A stretch of DNA of 64,000 nucleotides from Microbacterium sp. EST19A (GTDB taxonomy: Bacteria; Actinomycetota; Actinomycetes; Actinomycetales; Microbacteriaceae). The stretch lies in assembly GCF_019969685.1 (NCBI RefSeq), contig NZ_JAHXYZ010000001.1, forward strand, positions 558,001 to 622,000, in the 5' to 3' direction. Both the position numbers and the translations under genes were made by a program. The notes under the pieces are model-generated. The model saw nothing but the letters and a program-made list of their open reading frames with translations, was not told where the DNA came from and did not search any database. Positions 9,806-18,129 of the stretch are shown piece by piece (the first letter of the stretch is position 1; the number at the start of each line of letters is the position of its first letter).

Positions 9806-10731
9806 CGGATGCGACTCCGCTGCAGGTCGCGCAGATCGCGCCAGCCCACGCGCACGAGGGCTTCATCCTCGATCGCCTGCAGGACCACCGGGTCGCTCAG
9901 GAGCCGCAGTTCGTAGCCGCGTTTCACGGCGCCGAAGTCGACGGCCGCACGCAGTTCGTCGTCGTCGACCATCGGATGCAGGTAGATCTCGGTCAGGCCC
10001 GCAGGCACGGCGCGCAGCAGAGCGACGAAGCCGTCGCGCACCTGCTCGTAGGTCTCCTCCTCTGCCGTCCCCTCTCCGAGGAGCGGGAACGGGTGGCTCC
10101 ACAGGCGGTCGACGATCTCGACGCCCGCGGCGTCGGCTCCGGCGGCCGCGTCGTCGAGTTTCGCCTGCAGCGCGGCATCCGCTCCCACGCCGTCCATACT
10201 GCGCGGCAGGCGGAAGGGGAGGCCGTGGCGGGCGGCGAGCTCGAACACCGGACGGAGGAAGTCGCGGCCGGTGAGAAGCCCGTAGACCGATCCCATGTGG
10301 TTGTCGAGGTGAGTGACGTCGACGCCGGCGTCGAGTGCGGCCTGCAGCTGCGCGGCGATCTCGGCGGCGACGTCGTCGTCGGAGGCCGTCTGCTCGACGA
10401 CGGCGGTGTCGGCGGGGAAGAAGCCGTCGGCGTCGACGAGGGTGGTCGCGGTGCCGGTCAGCGGACGCCAGCGGTAGCGGGTCCATTCGCTGGTCAGCAC
10501 GAGGTGCACGCCGACGTCGAGGTCGGAGCGGGAGGCGGCGAAGGCGAGGGCCTCCGGCGACCAGGCGCACGGCACCATGACCGTGGTCGAGTCGATCCGC
10601 CCGGCGGTGAGCAGCTCGACGATGGCCGTGTTGGCCGCATGGCACATGCCGAAGTCGTCGGCGTTGAGGATGATGGCCCGCGCGCCCGGCGCGAGTCCGA
10701 GGCGATCGGCGAGGTCGGACGGAGCGGTCAT
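9802..10731 (-). CDS. ChbG/YdjC-family carbohydrate deacetylase
   Basis: YdjC/ChbG proteins are metal-dependent deacetylases acting on small N-acetylated saccharides such as diacetylchitobiose. The metal-site motifs are visible: ILNADDFGMC near residues 20-29 (Asp-Asp), GVHLVLTSEW (His), and VTHLDNHMGS (His-x-x-x-His). Length is 309 residues, normal for the family. It sits between a ROK regulator (21 bases upstream) and the symporter gene (4-base overlap), so the three are one operon for a sugar derivative. Confidence 0.88.
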   Translation of the reverse strand: MTAPSDLADRLGLAPGARAIILNADDFGMCHAANTAIVELLTAGRIDSTTVMVPCAWSPEALAFAASRSDLDVGVHLVLTSEWTRYRWRPLTGTATTLVDADGFFPADTAVVEQTASDDDVAAEIAAQLQAALDAGVDVTHLDNHMGSVYGLLTGRDFLRPVFELAARHGLPFRLPRSMDGVGADAALQAKLDDAAAGADAAGVEIVDRLWSHPFPLLGEGTAEEETYEQVRDGFVALLRAVPAGLTEIYLHPMVDDDELRAAVDFGAVKRGYELRLLSDPVVLQAIEDEALVRVGWRDLRDLQRSRIR

Positions 10732-10752
10732 CGGCGGATCCTGTCGGAACGG

Positions 10753-11889
10753 TCAGCGGGTCTTGGCGGGCGGGGTGAGGATGCTGGTGAACAGGGCGAC
10801 CCGGAGGGCGGATGCCGCTTCGCCGACGGCGCCGACGAGTGGGGCCTCCGGTCCGAACGACGAGACCAGGAAGCGCAGCGGCAGCTGTGCGGCGTACTCG
10901 TCGGCGACGCGCGCGACGGCCTCGACGAGCATCGGATGCACCGCGTCGCCGCCCAGGATGAACGCCTCGGGGTCGAGCACCAGCCCGACCGTGCCGGCCA
11001 CCAGCACGATGCGTCGGCCGAGCTCGGCGACGAGCTTCTGCGCGGACTCGTCTCCTGCGGCGGCGGCTTCCAGGTGGGCGACGAGTGAGGCGTCGACGTC
11101 GAGTCCGAGTCCGAGCGCGAGGTCTCCGACGACCGCGTCGTTCACGATGGGTGCGCCGATCGGCAAGGGAGTCTGCGGGAGGTAGGCGACCTCTCCGGCG
11201 ACCCCGGAGAATCCGCGGTGCAGGACGCCGTCGATCACGATGCCGGCGCCGAGACCATCGTCGAGGTGCAGCAGGGCGAAGCTGGCGAGTTCGCCGCCTG
11301 TTCCCGCGGTGAGCTCGGCGAGCGCAGCGAGGTTCACGTCGTTCTCGACGCGGACGGGGCAACCGAGAGCGTCGGAGAGTGCGGTGCGGAAGGCGCCGCC
11401 GTCGGGCCCGAGGTCGTCGCGGATGCCGCCCTCGGGGGTGACGATACCGGGGACGCCGACGACCGCGAGGTGCACGGGTCCCTTCAGCGCGCGGCGGCAC
11501 CCGTCGATGATCCCGGCGATATGCCCGACGCGGTCGTCGCTCATCGGGAACGGGGCGTGCTGCTCGGCGCGTACCGCTCCGGTCGCGTCGACGAGCACGA
11601 CGTGGGCTGCGCGGTGGTCGACGTGCACGGCGGCGGCGAACCCGAGGCGCGGGTGCAGGCCGACGCGGCCGGCGGCAGGGCCGCGGGTGTCGCGGTCGAC
11701 TCCGGCAGCGGCGACGGCCCCGGCGGCATCGAGCATCCGCAGCACCTGCGTCACGGCTGTGCGGGAGAGGCCCGTGGCGGCCATCAGCTCGGCCCGGGTC
11801 TGGGGACCGCTGCGCGCGAGCGCCTCGAGGATCGCGCGGCCGTTGAGGGTTCGAAGCAGGCTCTGCGGTCCCGCGAGTGGTCTCGACAT
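10753..11889 (-). CDS. ROK-family transcriptional regulator (NagC/XylR type)
   Basis: An N-terminal winged helix-turn-helix (about residues 12-70, with RAELMAATGLSRTAVTQVLRML) is joined to a ROK sugar-kinase-like domain. The kinase part shows VGVPGIVTPEGG and a C-terminal FILGGDAVH. The usual ROK zinc cluster CxCGxxGC is not visible, and the region where it should be reads VNDAVVGDLALGLG. It therefore probably acts as a sugar-sensing regulator without kinase activity. It is the first gene of the operon with the deacetylase and symporter and probably controls them in response to the transported sugar. AGGGATG precedes the ATG. Confidence 0.88.
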   Translation of the reverse strand: MSRPLAGPQSLLRTLNGRAILEALARSGPQTRAELMAATGLSRTAVTQVLRMLDAAGAVAAAGVDRDTRGPAAGRVGLHPRLGFAAAVHVDHRAAHVVLVDATGAVRAEQHAPFPMSDDRVGHIAGIIDGCRRALKGPVHLAVVGVPGIVTPEGGIRDDLGPDGGAFRTALSDALGCPVRVENDVNLAALAELTAGTGGELASFALLHLDDGLGAGIVIDGVLHRGFSGVAGEVAYLPQTPLPIGAPIVNDAVVGDLALGLGLDVDASLVAHLEAAAAGDESAQKLVAELGRRIVLVAGTVGLVLDPEAFILGGDAVHPMLVEAVARVADEYAAQLPLRFLVSSFGPEAPLVGAVGEAASALRVALFTSILTPPAKTR

Positions 11890-11990
11890 GTCATCCCTGG
11901 GTCGGCGTCCCGCCCACTATGCCACATCGGGTTGCACCCGTCGATGGGGCGGAGGAACTCGGATTCGACGGCCGGAGAGCACCGAGAACG

Positions 11991-11996
11991 TACGGT
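11991..11996 (+). promoter_or_regulatory. -10 box TACGGT, 6 nt before start codon
   Basis: TACGGT is followed by exactly 6 bases (GGAGCC) and then the ATG at 12003. The arrangement predicts transcription starting at or near the A of the start codon. GGAG within those 6 bases could instead act as a weak ribosome-binding site. Confidence 0.45.
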
Positions 11997-12002
11997 GGAG
12001 CC

Positions 12003-12617
12003 ATGGATCATGAGGAGATCGTGCGTCTCTACGGGCCATGGCGTTCGCGAGGTCCGGCAGATGTCGTCGCGCTGTTCGACGGTTATGCGCACCGCTGGTG
12101 GCTCGCCGGTGGTTGGGCCGTCGAGGCGTTCACCGGAGTCGCTCGCCCGCACGGCGACATCGACCCGAGCGTCCCGCGCGCAGATGCAGCAACTCTGCTC
12201 GATCATCTCGAGGGCGAGTGGGACGTCTGGGCCGCAGACCGGGGCACGTTGACGCCGTTGGTCGGTGACGATCCCGCGATCTCGCCGACGTGCAGCAATC
12301 TGTGGTTGCGCAGGAGCGGCGCGGGTCCGTGGGAGTACGACGTCATCCTCATGGATGCCACGGAGGAACTCTGGACATACAAGCGCGACCCGAGGATCAC
12401 CCTTCCCTTCGGCAGCATCCTCTGGGAATACGAAGGAGTGCGGTATCTGCGGCCGGAGGTTCAACTGCTGCACAAGGCCCGCGGTCTGCGCCCAGAGGAT
12501 CAGCAAGACTTCGAGACTGCGAGCCCTCTGCTGGAAGCGGGATCTGCTCGCTGGCTTCGGGCCGCCTTGGAGACAGCGCACCCAGGACACCCATGGATCG
12601 CGGCGCTCATGCCATAG
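12003..12617 (+). CDS. Nucleotidyltransferase, aminoglycoside adenylyltransferase-like
   Basis: The 204-residue protein has the pattern of small antibiotic-type nucleotidyltransferases: WWLAGGWAVEAFTG (the Gly-Gly strand-turn) followed by HGDIDPSV, where the Asp-x-Asp pair would bind metal and ATP. Such proteins (ANT(2'')/LinB-like) adenylylate aminoglycosides or lincosamides, but many homologues have no proven substrate. The start ATG at 12003 follows a -10-like box. The gene stands alone, divergent from the ROK gene and convergent with the HNH pseudogene. Calling it a resistance gene would go beyond the evidence. Confidence 0.72.
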   Translation: MDHEEIVRLYGPWRSRGPADVVALFDGYAHRWWLAGGWAVEAFTGVARPHGDIDPSVPRADAATLLDHLEGEWDVWAADRGTLTPLVGDDPAISPTCSNLWLRRSGAGPWEYDVILMDATEELWTYKRDPRITLPFGSILWEYEGVRYLRPEVQLLHKARGLRPEDQQDFETASPLLEAGSARWLRAALETAHPGHPWIAALMP

Positions 12618-12659
12618 ACACAGGCGCTCATGCCGCACGCCGCTCATTCCGCTCGGCGC

Positions 12660-14176
12660 TCATCCCGCACGGCGGCGGACGCTGGCGAGGATGTGCCCGG
12701 GCGTGCGCCAGCGTCGGTGGGGATCCCACCAGCCCGGGCCGCGCACCTGCGGGACCCCGTTCTGCATGCGGATCTCCCACCCGGAACCGTCGAGGGTGCG
12801 ATGGTGATGCCAGCACAGGGTGACGCCGTTGTCGGTGTGGGTCGGGCCGCCCCTCGCGTGCTCCGTCACGTGATGGATCTCACACCACGACGCGGGCACG
12901 TGGCAGCCGGGGATCAGGCACTCCCTGTCGCGCTGCATGATGGCGCGGCGTTGGTGGACGGTGAAGATCCGATCGGTCGCCCCGATGCCGATGATGCGGC
13001 CCTCCGGGTCGAACAGCACCCGCTGCACGTTGCCGCCGCAGGCCGTGTGCCGCGCGACGTCTACGGAGACGGGGGTGTCGATGCCCGCGACGTGGGCCCA
13101 CCCTCGGCCGGTCGCGTAGTCCTCGGCGGTGACTGTCACGAGCAGGGTGGGCGCGGCACCGCCGAGTCTGGGCATCGCGTGGTGTCGGGCGGCGATGCCG
13201 AGCATCGCGGCGAGCGCGTCGTGCTGCTTCTGAGCCCTCGTGCGGGTGTCGACCATACCGCTCGAGTCACCGGGCGGCAGAGACGAATCATCACCCGGCT
13301 CGTCATCTGTGGACGAGGGGCCGGATGCCGATCCCTCATGGTCTTCGGTCGGGCGAAACGCCACCCCCGGCATCGGCGGACCGTCCACCTTCGTATTCAG
13401 GTAGGCGTCCCATCCGGCCTTCATCTGCCCGGCGAGCTCCGGAAGCAGATGACCCCGGATCGGGATCACGCCGTCCTTCTCCCGCCCGAGAGTCACACCG
13501 CGTGTGCGCATGGCGACATCCTCCGCGGGCTTCGCGCCGTCCGGGTCGAGGTACGCCACGATCAGCTGCGCCCGGAACCGCAGGTCTTCCGGCGTCGCCG
13601 GAGGAGCGACATCTGCGCCCAGGTCCGTCTCTGCACCATCGTCCGCATCAGCATCCAGATCCGCATCAAGACCGGCAGTCTCGTCGTCGTCGACGAGCCC
13701 GCGCGCATACGCCGCCAGCGCGGCATCCGCCTGCAGCCGGTCCTCCGGGCTGATCCGCCTCCCGGCCTGATCGATCGGCCCGGTCGCCGCCAGCAGCCCC
13801 GCGATGCCGACGACCCCGTCGAGCAGCGCATCGCGCAGCTGCGGCCACCAGGCGGGCAGCGGTGCGCCCGAGGTCAACTCCGTGTCCCGGTGCACGATCT
13901 TCGCCGCCCGTACCACGCGGCCGGCGCCTGTCGCATCGGTGCGCAGCACGCGCTGAAGCAGCTCGTTCATCGATGCGCACCCGAACGACCCGGGGAATCC
14001 GGCGTCGGTGGCCGCGATCGTCTCGACGACCGCGGCGTCGAGCATCCACTGCGCCTCCCCACGGCCCGGAGAAAGTCCATCTTCCCCGCATCCGGCAACG
14101 CCCGCACACGGTCCGCACGCAGCATCTCACGCAGGTCGACGCTGACCTGCTCGAGATGCTCCGTGGTGTTGTCCAT
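12660..14176 (-). pseudogene. DUF222 / HNH endonuclease gene with a frameshift
   Basis: The C-terminal HNH nuclease domain is intact: ECLIPGCHVPASWCEIHHV, then GGPTHTDNG and LCWHHH supply the zinc cysteines and catalytic histidines. The DUF222 domain fills the middle. The N-terminus (MDNTTEHLEQVSVDLREML, from 14176) is in a different frame from the rest, which becomes readable at MLDAAVVETI (14045). Adding one C to the four-C run at 14057-14060 restores one reading frame of about 505 codons through ...RAVGEAQWMLDAAVV. It is a pseudogene, a phase-variable gene or a sequence error. Such DUF222-HNH genes are multicopy in many actinobacteria; their role is unsettled. Confidence 0.82.
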
Positions 14177-14315
14177 ACCCCTCATTCAACCCCGGGCCAC
14201 CGACATTCCTCCCCAAAAATCCCAGTCCAGACCGATATTCCAGACACACGGACAACTCGCCTTTCCTCCCCATAACCACCATGACCACCACTCGCCCACA
14301 CTCCCGCGCCCTGAC

Positions 14316-14321
14316 TAGGCT
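14316..14321 (+). promoter_or_regulatory. -10 box TAGGCT, 6 nt before start codon
   Basis: TAGGCT is followed by GGCTCG and then the ATG of the GNAT gene at 14328. No Shine-Dalgarno sequence is present, so a leaderless transcript is likely. The rest of the 150-base gap back to the HNH gene is C-rich and shows nothing else. Confidence 0.5.
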
Positions 14322-14327
14322 GGCTCG

Positions 14328-14852
14328 ATGACAGCCATCGAAGTCCGCGACGGCCGAGTCGATGACGCCGACCAGGTCGCCTCCATCCACGTGCGCTCGT
14401 GGCGCGCGGCATATCGCGGGCTCATCGATCAGGATGTCCTGGACGGTCTGTCGATCCCGGACCGCGCGGCCAGCTGGCGCGGGTTCATCGCCACACCGCT
14501 TCCCACCGGCCTCGGCATCCTGGTCGCGGTCCGTGACGGAGCGATCCTCGGCTGGGCGTCGTTCGGCTCAGGTCGTGACGACGACGGCGCTGCCGACGGA
14601 GAGGTCTACGGCATCTACGCCGATCCCGACGCGTGGTCCACCGGCGTCGGCCGCGCCCTCCTGGAGGCCGCTGAACAACGCATCGCGGATGCCGGACACA
14701 CCCGCGCCTACTTGTGGGTGCTCGACGGCAACGACCGCGCCGATGCCTTCTACGCCCGCCAAGGCTGGGAACTCGACGGCGCCACGAAGGTGGACGAGCG
14801 GCCGAACCTCACGCTGAAGGAGCACCGGCGGGTCAAGTCGCTCGCCAGCTGA
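14328..14852 (+). CDS. GNAT-family N-acetyltransferase
   Basis: A single GNAT domain of 174 residues. The acetyl-CoA-binding motif A region reads VYGIYADPDAWSTGVGRALLEAAEQR (about residues 89-114), followed by AYLWVLDGNDRADAFYARQGWE, the usual motif B with the bulge Asn and the helix ending in GW. N-terminal VASIHVRSWRAAYRGL is common in acetyltransferases of unknown substrate. It probably acetylates an amine of a small molecule or a protein N-terminus; the substrate cannot be told. It starts without a ribosome-binding site. Confidence 0.88.
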   Translation: MTAIEVRDGRVDDADQVASIHVRSWRAAYRGLIDQDVLDGLSIPDRAASWRGFIATPLPTGLGILVAVRDGAILGWASFGSGRDDDGAADGEVYGIYADPDAWSTGVGRALLEAAEQRIADAGHTRAYLWVLDGNDRADAFYARQGWELDGATKVDERPNLTLKEHRRVKSLAS

Positions 14853-14889
14853 GGCGTTCCGCCACTTCGACTCGCTGCTCGCGGTCGAT

Positions 14890-14932
14890 TTGACCCCGCG
14901 CGGCCCAGCGCATAAATTACGGAACGGTAACG
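14890..14932 (+). promoter_or_regulatory. M23 peptidase promoter with MtrA-like direct repeat
   Basis: TTGACC (14890-14895) and TAAATT (14913-14918) are 17 bases apart, a good actinobacterial promoter. ATTACG (14916-14921) and GTAACG (14927-14932) form a direct repeat with 11-base periodicity. This resembles the repeats bound by the response regulator MtrA, which controls cell-wall hydrolases in other actinobacteria. The match is by eye and the repeat overlaps the -10 box, so the role is inferred. Confidence 0.5.
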
Positions 14933-15065
14933 GTGGCATCCGGGGGGATCGACCGCCGAAGTACACCCTCCTCCGGAAGGACCCGTCACGAACTCCCTGC
15001 CCACCGAGCCCGCTCAGGGTGCCTCGGAACCAGCAACAGACACCTCCGACTCGCAACGCCCGCTG

Positions 15066-16013
15066 TTGCGCCGTGATCTCCGGCGCTCCGCATCCGCGAG
15101 TGCGCAGAGCCCCCGCCGAGCGAACCCACCTGCGTCAGCATCGATGCCAGAACCCCCGTCAGCATCGATGCCAGAACCGATGTCCGTTCCGCTGCCGCCG
15201 CAGCGACCCCCGATGATCACACCCCGGCCGACCTCGAAGACGACGCGGTCGGTCGCACCGATCTCCCGGGTTCAGTCCCGCCGGACGAAGCGCCGCTGGG
15301 CGAAGGTCAAGGCGCTCGGTGCCACGCTCGCCATCGGCGTGATGATGACCGGAGCAGCATTTCCCGGCCTCAACCCACTGAGCGATCAGACCGCCGCAGC
15401 CAGCGCCGCAGCTGCCGTCTCCACCACGGCAGACGCCGACTCTCAGGCATACACGGCGAAGAACGAGATCCGCGCCGAGATCGCTCCGCGCGGAGCTTTC
15501 GCCGCGACGACGCCCGAGGAGATCAAGGAGACGCGCTCCCGTGCTGTCGCTGCCGCGGTTGCCGCCGGCATGCCGCTCAGCAGCGCGATGGAGATCCCGA
15601 TCGCAGATCGCATCGTGATGCCGATGGCCGATGGGACGTACTCGTTCACCGACGGCTTCGGCGCCTCACGACCCGGGCGGTCCCATCTCGGCCAGGACTT
15701 CGCCGCTCCGCTCGGCACGCCGATCAATGCGGCCATGAGGGGCTGCGTCTCCCGGTCGACCGAGAGCTTCCAGGGCTACGGCGTGACGATCCAGATCGAG
15801 AGCATCGTCGACGGGAAGGCCGTGAGCACCGTCTACTCCCACATGACCTACGGGAGTCGCGCGGTCGAGGTCGGCGACTGCGTCGAGGCGGGCCAGTACA
15901 TCGGCGACGTCGGATCGACCGGATACGTGTTCGGCTCGTGCCTGCACTTCGAGGTGCACCTCAACACCGTCCCCGTGGATCCCCGGCCCTGGCTCGCGCA
16001 GAACGTGACCTGA
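15066..16013 (+). CDS. Membrane-anchored M23 (LytM-type) peptidase
   Basis: A cytoplasmic basic N-terminus leads to one membrane segment (about residues 82-103, ALGATLAIGVMMTGAAFPG). An extracytoplasmic M23 domain at the C-terminus carries the zinc motif SHLGQDF (His-x3-Asp) and the catalytic CLHFEVHLN (H-x-H). It likely cuts peptidoglycan cross-links or peptide stems. TTG at 15066 is the first standard start codon in frame, but it has no ribosome-binding site. The frame stays open upstream to GTCACGAACTCC at 14985, which lies just behind GGAAGGA (14975-14981), so the true start may be an unusual or mutated codon there. A 21-base tandem duplication encodes repeated ASASMPEP and SASMPEP in the N-terminal part. 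Confidence 0.85.
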   Translation: MRRDLRRSASASAQSPRRANPPASASMPEPPSASMPEPMSVPLPPQRPPMITPRPTSKTTRSVAPISRVQSRRTKRRWAKVKALGATLAIGVMMTGAAFPGLNPLSDQTAAASAAAAVSTTADADSQAYTAKNEIRAEIAPRGAFAATTPEEIKETRSRAVAAAVAAGMPLSSAMEIPIADRIVMPMADGTYSFTDGFGASRPGRSHLGQDFAAPLGTPINAAMRGCVSRSTESFQGYGVTIQIESIVDGKAVSTVYSHMTYGSRAVEVGDCVEAGQYIGDVGSTGYVFGSCLHFEVHLNTVPVDPRPWLAQNVT

Positions 16014-16023
16014 CCCGGTCACC

Positions 16024-16054
16024 GCGCGGGACCAGCATCCTGCTGGCCCCGCGC
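16024..16054. terminator. Bidirectional terminator hairpin
   Basis: GCGCGGGACCAGCA (16024-16037) pairs with TGCTGGCCCCGCGC (16041-16054) with one mismatch around a 3-base loop. It lies between the convergent M23 and aldehyde dehydrogenase genes. No U-tract follows on either side, which is common in high-GC actinobacteria. Confidence 0.65.
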
Positions 16055-16060
16055 ACGGCA

Positions 16061-17512
16061 TCAGTCCAGCGCGGTCATCACGTGCTTGATGCGGGTGTAG
16101 TCGTCGAAGCCGTACTGCGACAGATCCTTGCCGTAGCCGGAGTGCTTGAACCCGCCGTGCGGCATGTCCGACACGAACGGGATGTGGGTGTTGATCCAGA
16201 CGCAGCCGAAGTCGAGGTCGCGCGAGAACCGCATAGCCCGCGCGTGATCGGTCGTCCACACCGATGACGCCAGTGCGTACGGCACATCGTTCGCCATGGC
16301 CAGCGCCTCCTCCTCATCGGAGAACGCCTGCACCGTGAGCACAGGACCGAAGATCTCGCCCTGCACCGCCTCGTCATCCTGGCGCAGGCCCGACACGATC
16401 GTCGCCTCGAAGAAGTATCCGCGGTCGCCCTGACGGCGCCCGCCAGTCTCGACGGTCGCGTGCGCAGGCAGCCGCTCGATGAAACCCGTCACCTGCTCCA
16501 GCTGCGCGGCACTGCTGAGCGGGCCGTACAGCACGCCTTCCTCCTGCGGCCCACCCGTCCGCGCATCGCTCCGAGCACTCGCCACGAGCGCCTCCACGAG
16601 CTCGTCGTGGATCGACGTGTGCACGAGCACGCGCGTCGCCGCCGTGCAGTCCTGTCCGGCGTTGAAGAACGCGGCGTTCACGATCCCCGCGGCGGCCTTC
16701 TCGATCGACGCATCCGGGAACACGATCGCGGGCGCCTTGCCTCCGAGTTCCAGATGCACGCGCTTGACGTCGTTCGCGGCCGACCGGGCGACGGCCATGC
16801 CGGCCCGCACCGACCCGGTGATGGCGACCATCTGCGGCACCGGATGCTCCACCAGCGCGACCCCCGTGTCGCGGGCACCCAGCACGACGTTGAGCACCCC
16901 GGCGGGCGTGTGCAGCGCGACGATCTCCGCCAGCAGCAGCGTCGTGAGGGGCGTCGACTCGGCGGGCTTCAGCACCACCGTGTTGCCGGCGGCGAGCGCG
17001 GGCCCGATCTTCCAGACCGCCATGTTCAGCGGATAGTTCCACGGCGTCACCTGGCCGATCACGCCGACCGGCTCGCGGCGCACGAACGACGTGTGCCCGG
17101 CGAGGTACTCCCCCGCCGCACGGCCCTCGAGGCTGCGGGCGGCACCCGCGAAGAAGCGCAGCTGATCCACCGACTGCATGATCTCGTCGGCGACCAGACT
17201 CGCGCGCGGCTTGCCGGTGTCCTGCGACTCGAGATCCGCGAACTCCTCGGCGCGCGCCTCCATCTCGTCGGCGATGCGGAACAGGGCGAGCTGCCGCTCG
17301 GCAGGCGTCGTGTCGCGCCAGATCGGGAAGGCAGCGGATGCCGCGGCGTAGGCCGCATCGACATCTCCGGCGTCGGAGAGCGGGATCTCGCCGTAGGTCT
17401 CCTCGGTGACGGGGTCGAGGAGCGGCATCCGTTCGCCCCCCGCCGCGGGCACGTACCGGCCGCCGATGAAGTTCTGGAGCGTCGCGGAGTCCTTCAGAAG
17501 ATCACTGAGCAT
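16061..17512 (-). CDS. Gamma-aminobutyraldehyde dehydrogenase-like aldehyde dehydrogenase
   Basis: A complete NAD(P)-dependent aldehyde dehydrogenase of 483 residues. The catalytic Cys is in FFNAGQDCTAATRV, the general-base Glu in LELGGKAPAIVFPDA, and the cofactor loop in TPWNYPLNMAVWK. C-terminal DFGCVWINTH and GGFKHSGYGKDLS are typical of the PatD/YdcW branch that oxidises 4-aminobutyraldehyde to GABA. Divergent from an Lrp/AsnC regulator that is followed by an FAD amine oxidase, it probably forms a putrescine or polyamine catabolic set. The ATG at 17512 begins the conserved domain; the longer frame upstream lacks homology-like text. Confidence 0.85.
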   Translation of the reverse strand: MLSDLLKDSATLQNFIGGRYVPAAGGERMPLLDPVTEETYGEIPLSDAGDVDAAYAAASAAFPIWRDTTPAERQLALFRIADEMEARAEEFADLESQDTGKPRASLVADEIMQSVDQLRFFAGAARSLEGRAAGEYLAGHTSFVRREPVGVIGQVTPWNYPLNMAVWKIGPALAAGNTVVLKPAESTPLTTLLLAEIVALHTPAGVLNVVLGARDTGVALVEHPVPQMVAITGSVRAGMAVARSAANDVKRVHLELGGKAPAIVFPDASIEKAAAGIVNAAFFNAGQDCTAATRVLVHTSIHDELVEALVASARSDARTGGPQEEGVLYGPLSSAAQLEQVTGFIERLPAHATVETGGRRQGDRGYFFEATIVSGLRQDDEAVQGEIFGPVLTVQAFSDEEEALAMANDVPYALASSVWTTDHARAMRFSRDLDFGCVWINTHIPFVSDMPHGGFKHSGYGKDLSQYGFDDYTRIKHVMTALD

Positions 17513-17567
17513 GGCGTCAGCGTAACGCCTCCGCCACGAAATCGGAAGGTTCACTCCTACCAAAACG

Positions 17568-17578
17568 ACTGAATCAGT
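17568..17578. promoter_or_regulatory. Palindrome ACTGAATCAGT between divergent genes
   Basis: A perfect 11-base palindrome lies midway between the start codons of the aldehyde dehydrogenase (17512) and Lrp/AsnC (17613) genes. It could be an operator for the neighbouring regulator. A -10-like CAATAT at 17601-17606 ends 6 bases before the regulator's ATG. Confidence 0.35.
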
Positions 17579-17612
17579 TGCGGCATCCATTCTCGCCTGA
17601 CAATATCGACCC

Positions 17613-18077
17613 ATGAGCACGAAGCCAACACCCGCCCTCGACGACATCTCGAAGCGGATCGTCGAACTCCTCCAGGAAGACGGCCGCCGCCCCTACGCCG
17701 AGATCGGCCGCGAGGTCGGGCTCAGCGAAGCAGCCGCACGCCAGCGCGTGCAGCGCATGACCGAGGCGGGCGTCATCCAGATCGTCGCGGTGACCGACCC
17801 GATGCAGCTCGGCTTCCACCGCATGTCGATGATCGGCATCCGGGTCACAGGCGATCCGCGCGAGATCGCACAGGAGCTCACGAAGGTGCGCGAACTGGCC
17901 TACGTCGTCGTGACCCTCGGCACCTTCGACATCCTCGTCGAGGCCGTGTGCGAGGACGACGAGCACCTCATCGACCTCATCGCGACCCGCATCCGTACGA
18001 TCCCGGGTGTCGCGCACACCGAGAGCCTGCTCTACGCGGGCCTCTACAAAGACCTCTACAACTGGGGCACGCGCTGA
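17613..18077 (+). CDS. Lrp/AsnC-family transcriptional regulator
   Basis: The 154-residue protein has an AsnC-type helix-turn-helix (about residues 9-55: DDISKRIVELLQEDGRR, then YAEIGREVGLSEAAARQRV). A C-terminal RAM effector-binding domain follows (VTGDPREIAQEL through LYAGLYKDLYNWGTR). It is divergent from the aldehyde dehydrogenase gene and 52 bases upstream of the amine oxidase gene. It likely controls both in response to an amino acid or amine. Confidence 0.92.
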   Translation: MSTKPTPALDDISKRIVELLQEDGRRPYAEIGREVGLSEAAARQRVQRMTEAGVIQIVAVTDPMQLGFHRMSMIGIRVTGDPREIAQELTKVRELAYVVVTLGTFDILVEAVCEDDEHLIDLIATRIRTIPGVAHTESLLYAGLYKDLYNWGTR

Positions 18078-18129
18078 CGCGCACCGCCCGCCACGGAAAA
18101 CACGGAAACCAGGGAGACCAGGACTGATC

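Noticed and set aside
12003..12617. Acquired antibiotic-resistance gene
   Set aside because: The protein has the nucleotidyltransferase fold, but composition matches the neighbours, there are no mobile-element signs, and no specific resistance family can be named.
14930..14985. c-di-AMP (ydaO) riboswitch before the M23 peptidase
   Set aside because: Such riboswitches often precede wall hydrolases in actinobacteria, but the leader here is only about 60 bases, too short, and the conserved core is not visible.
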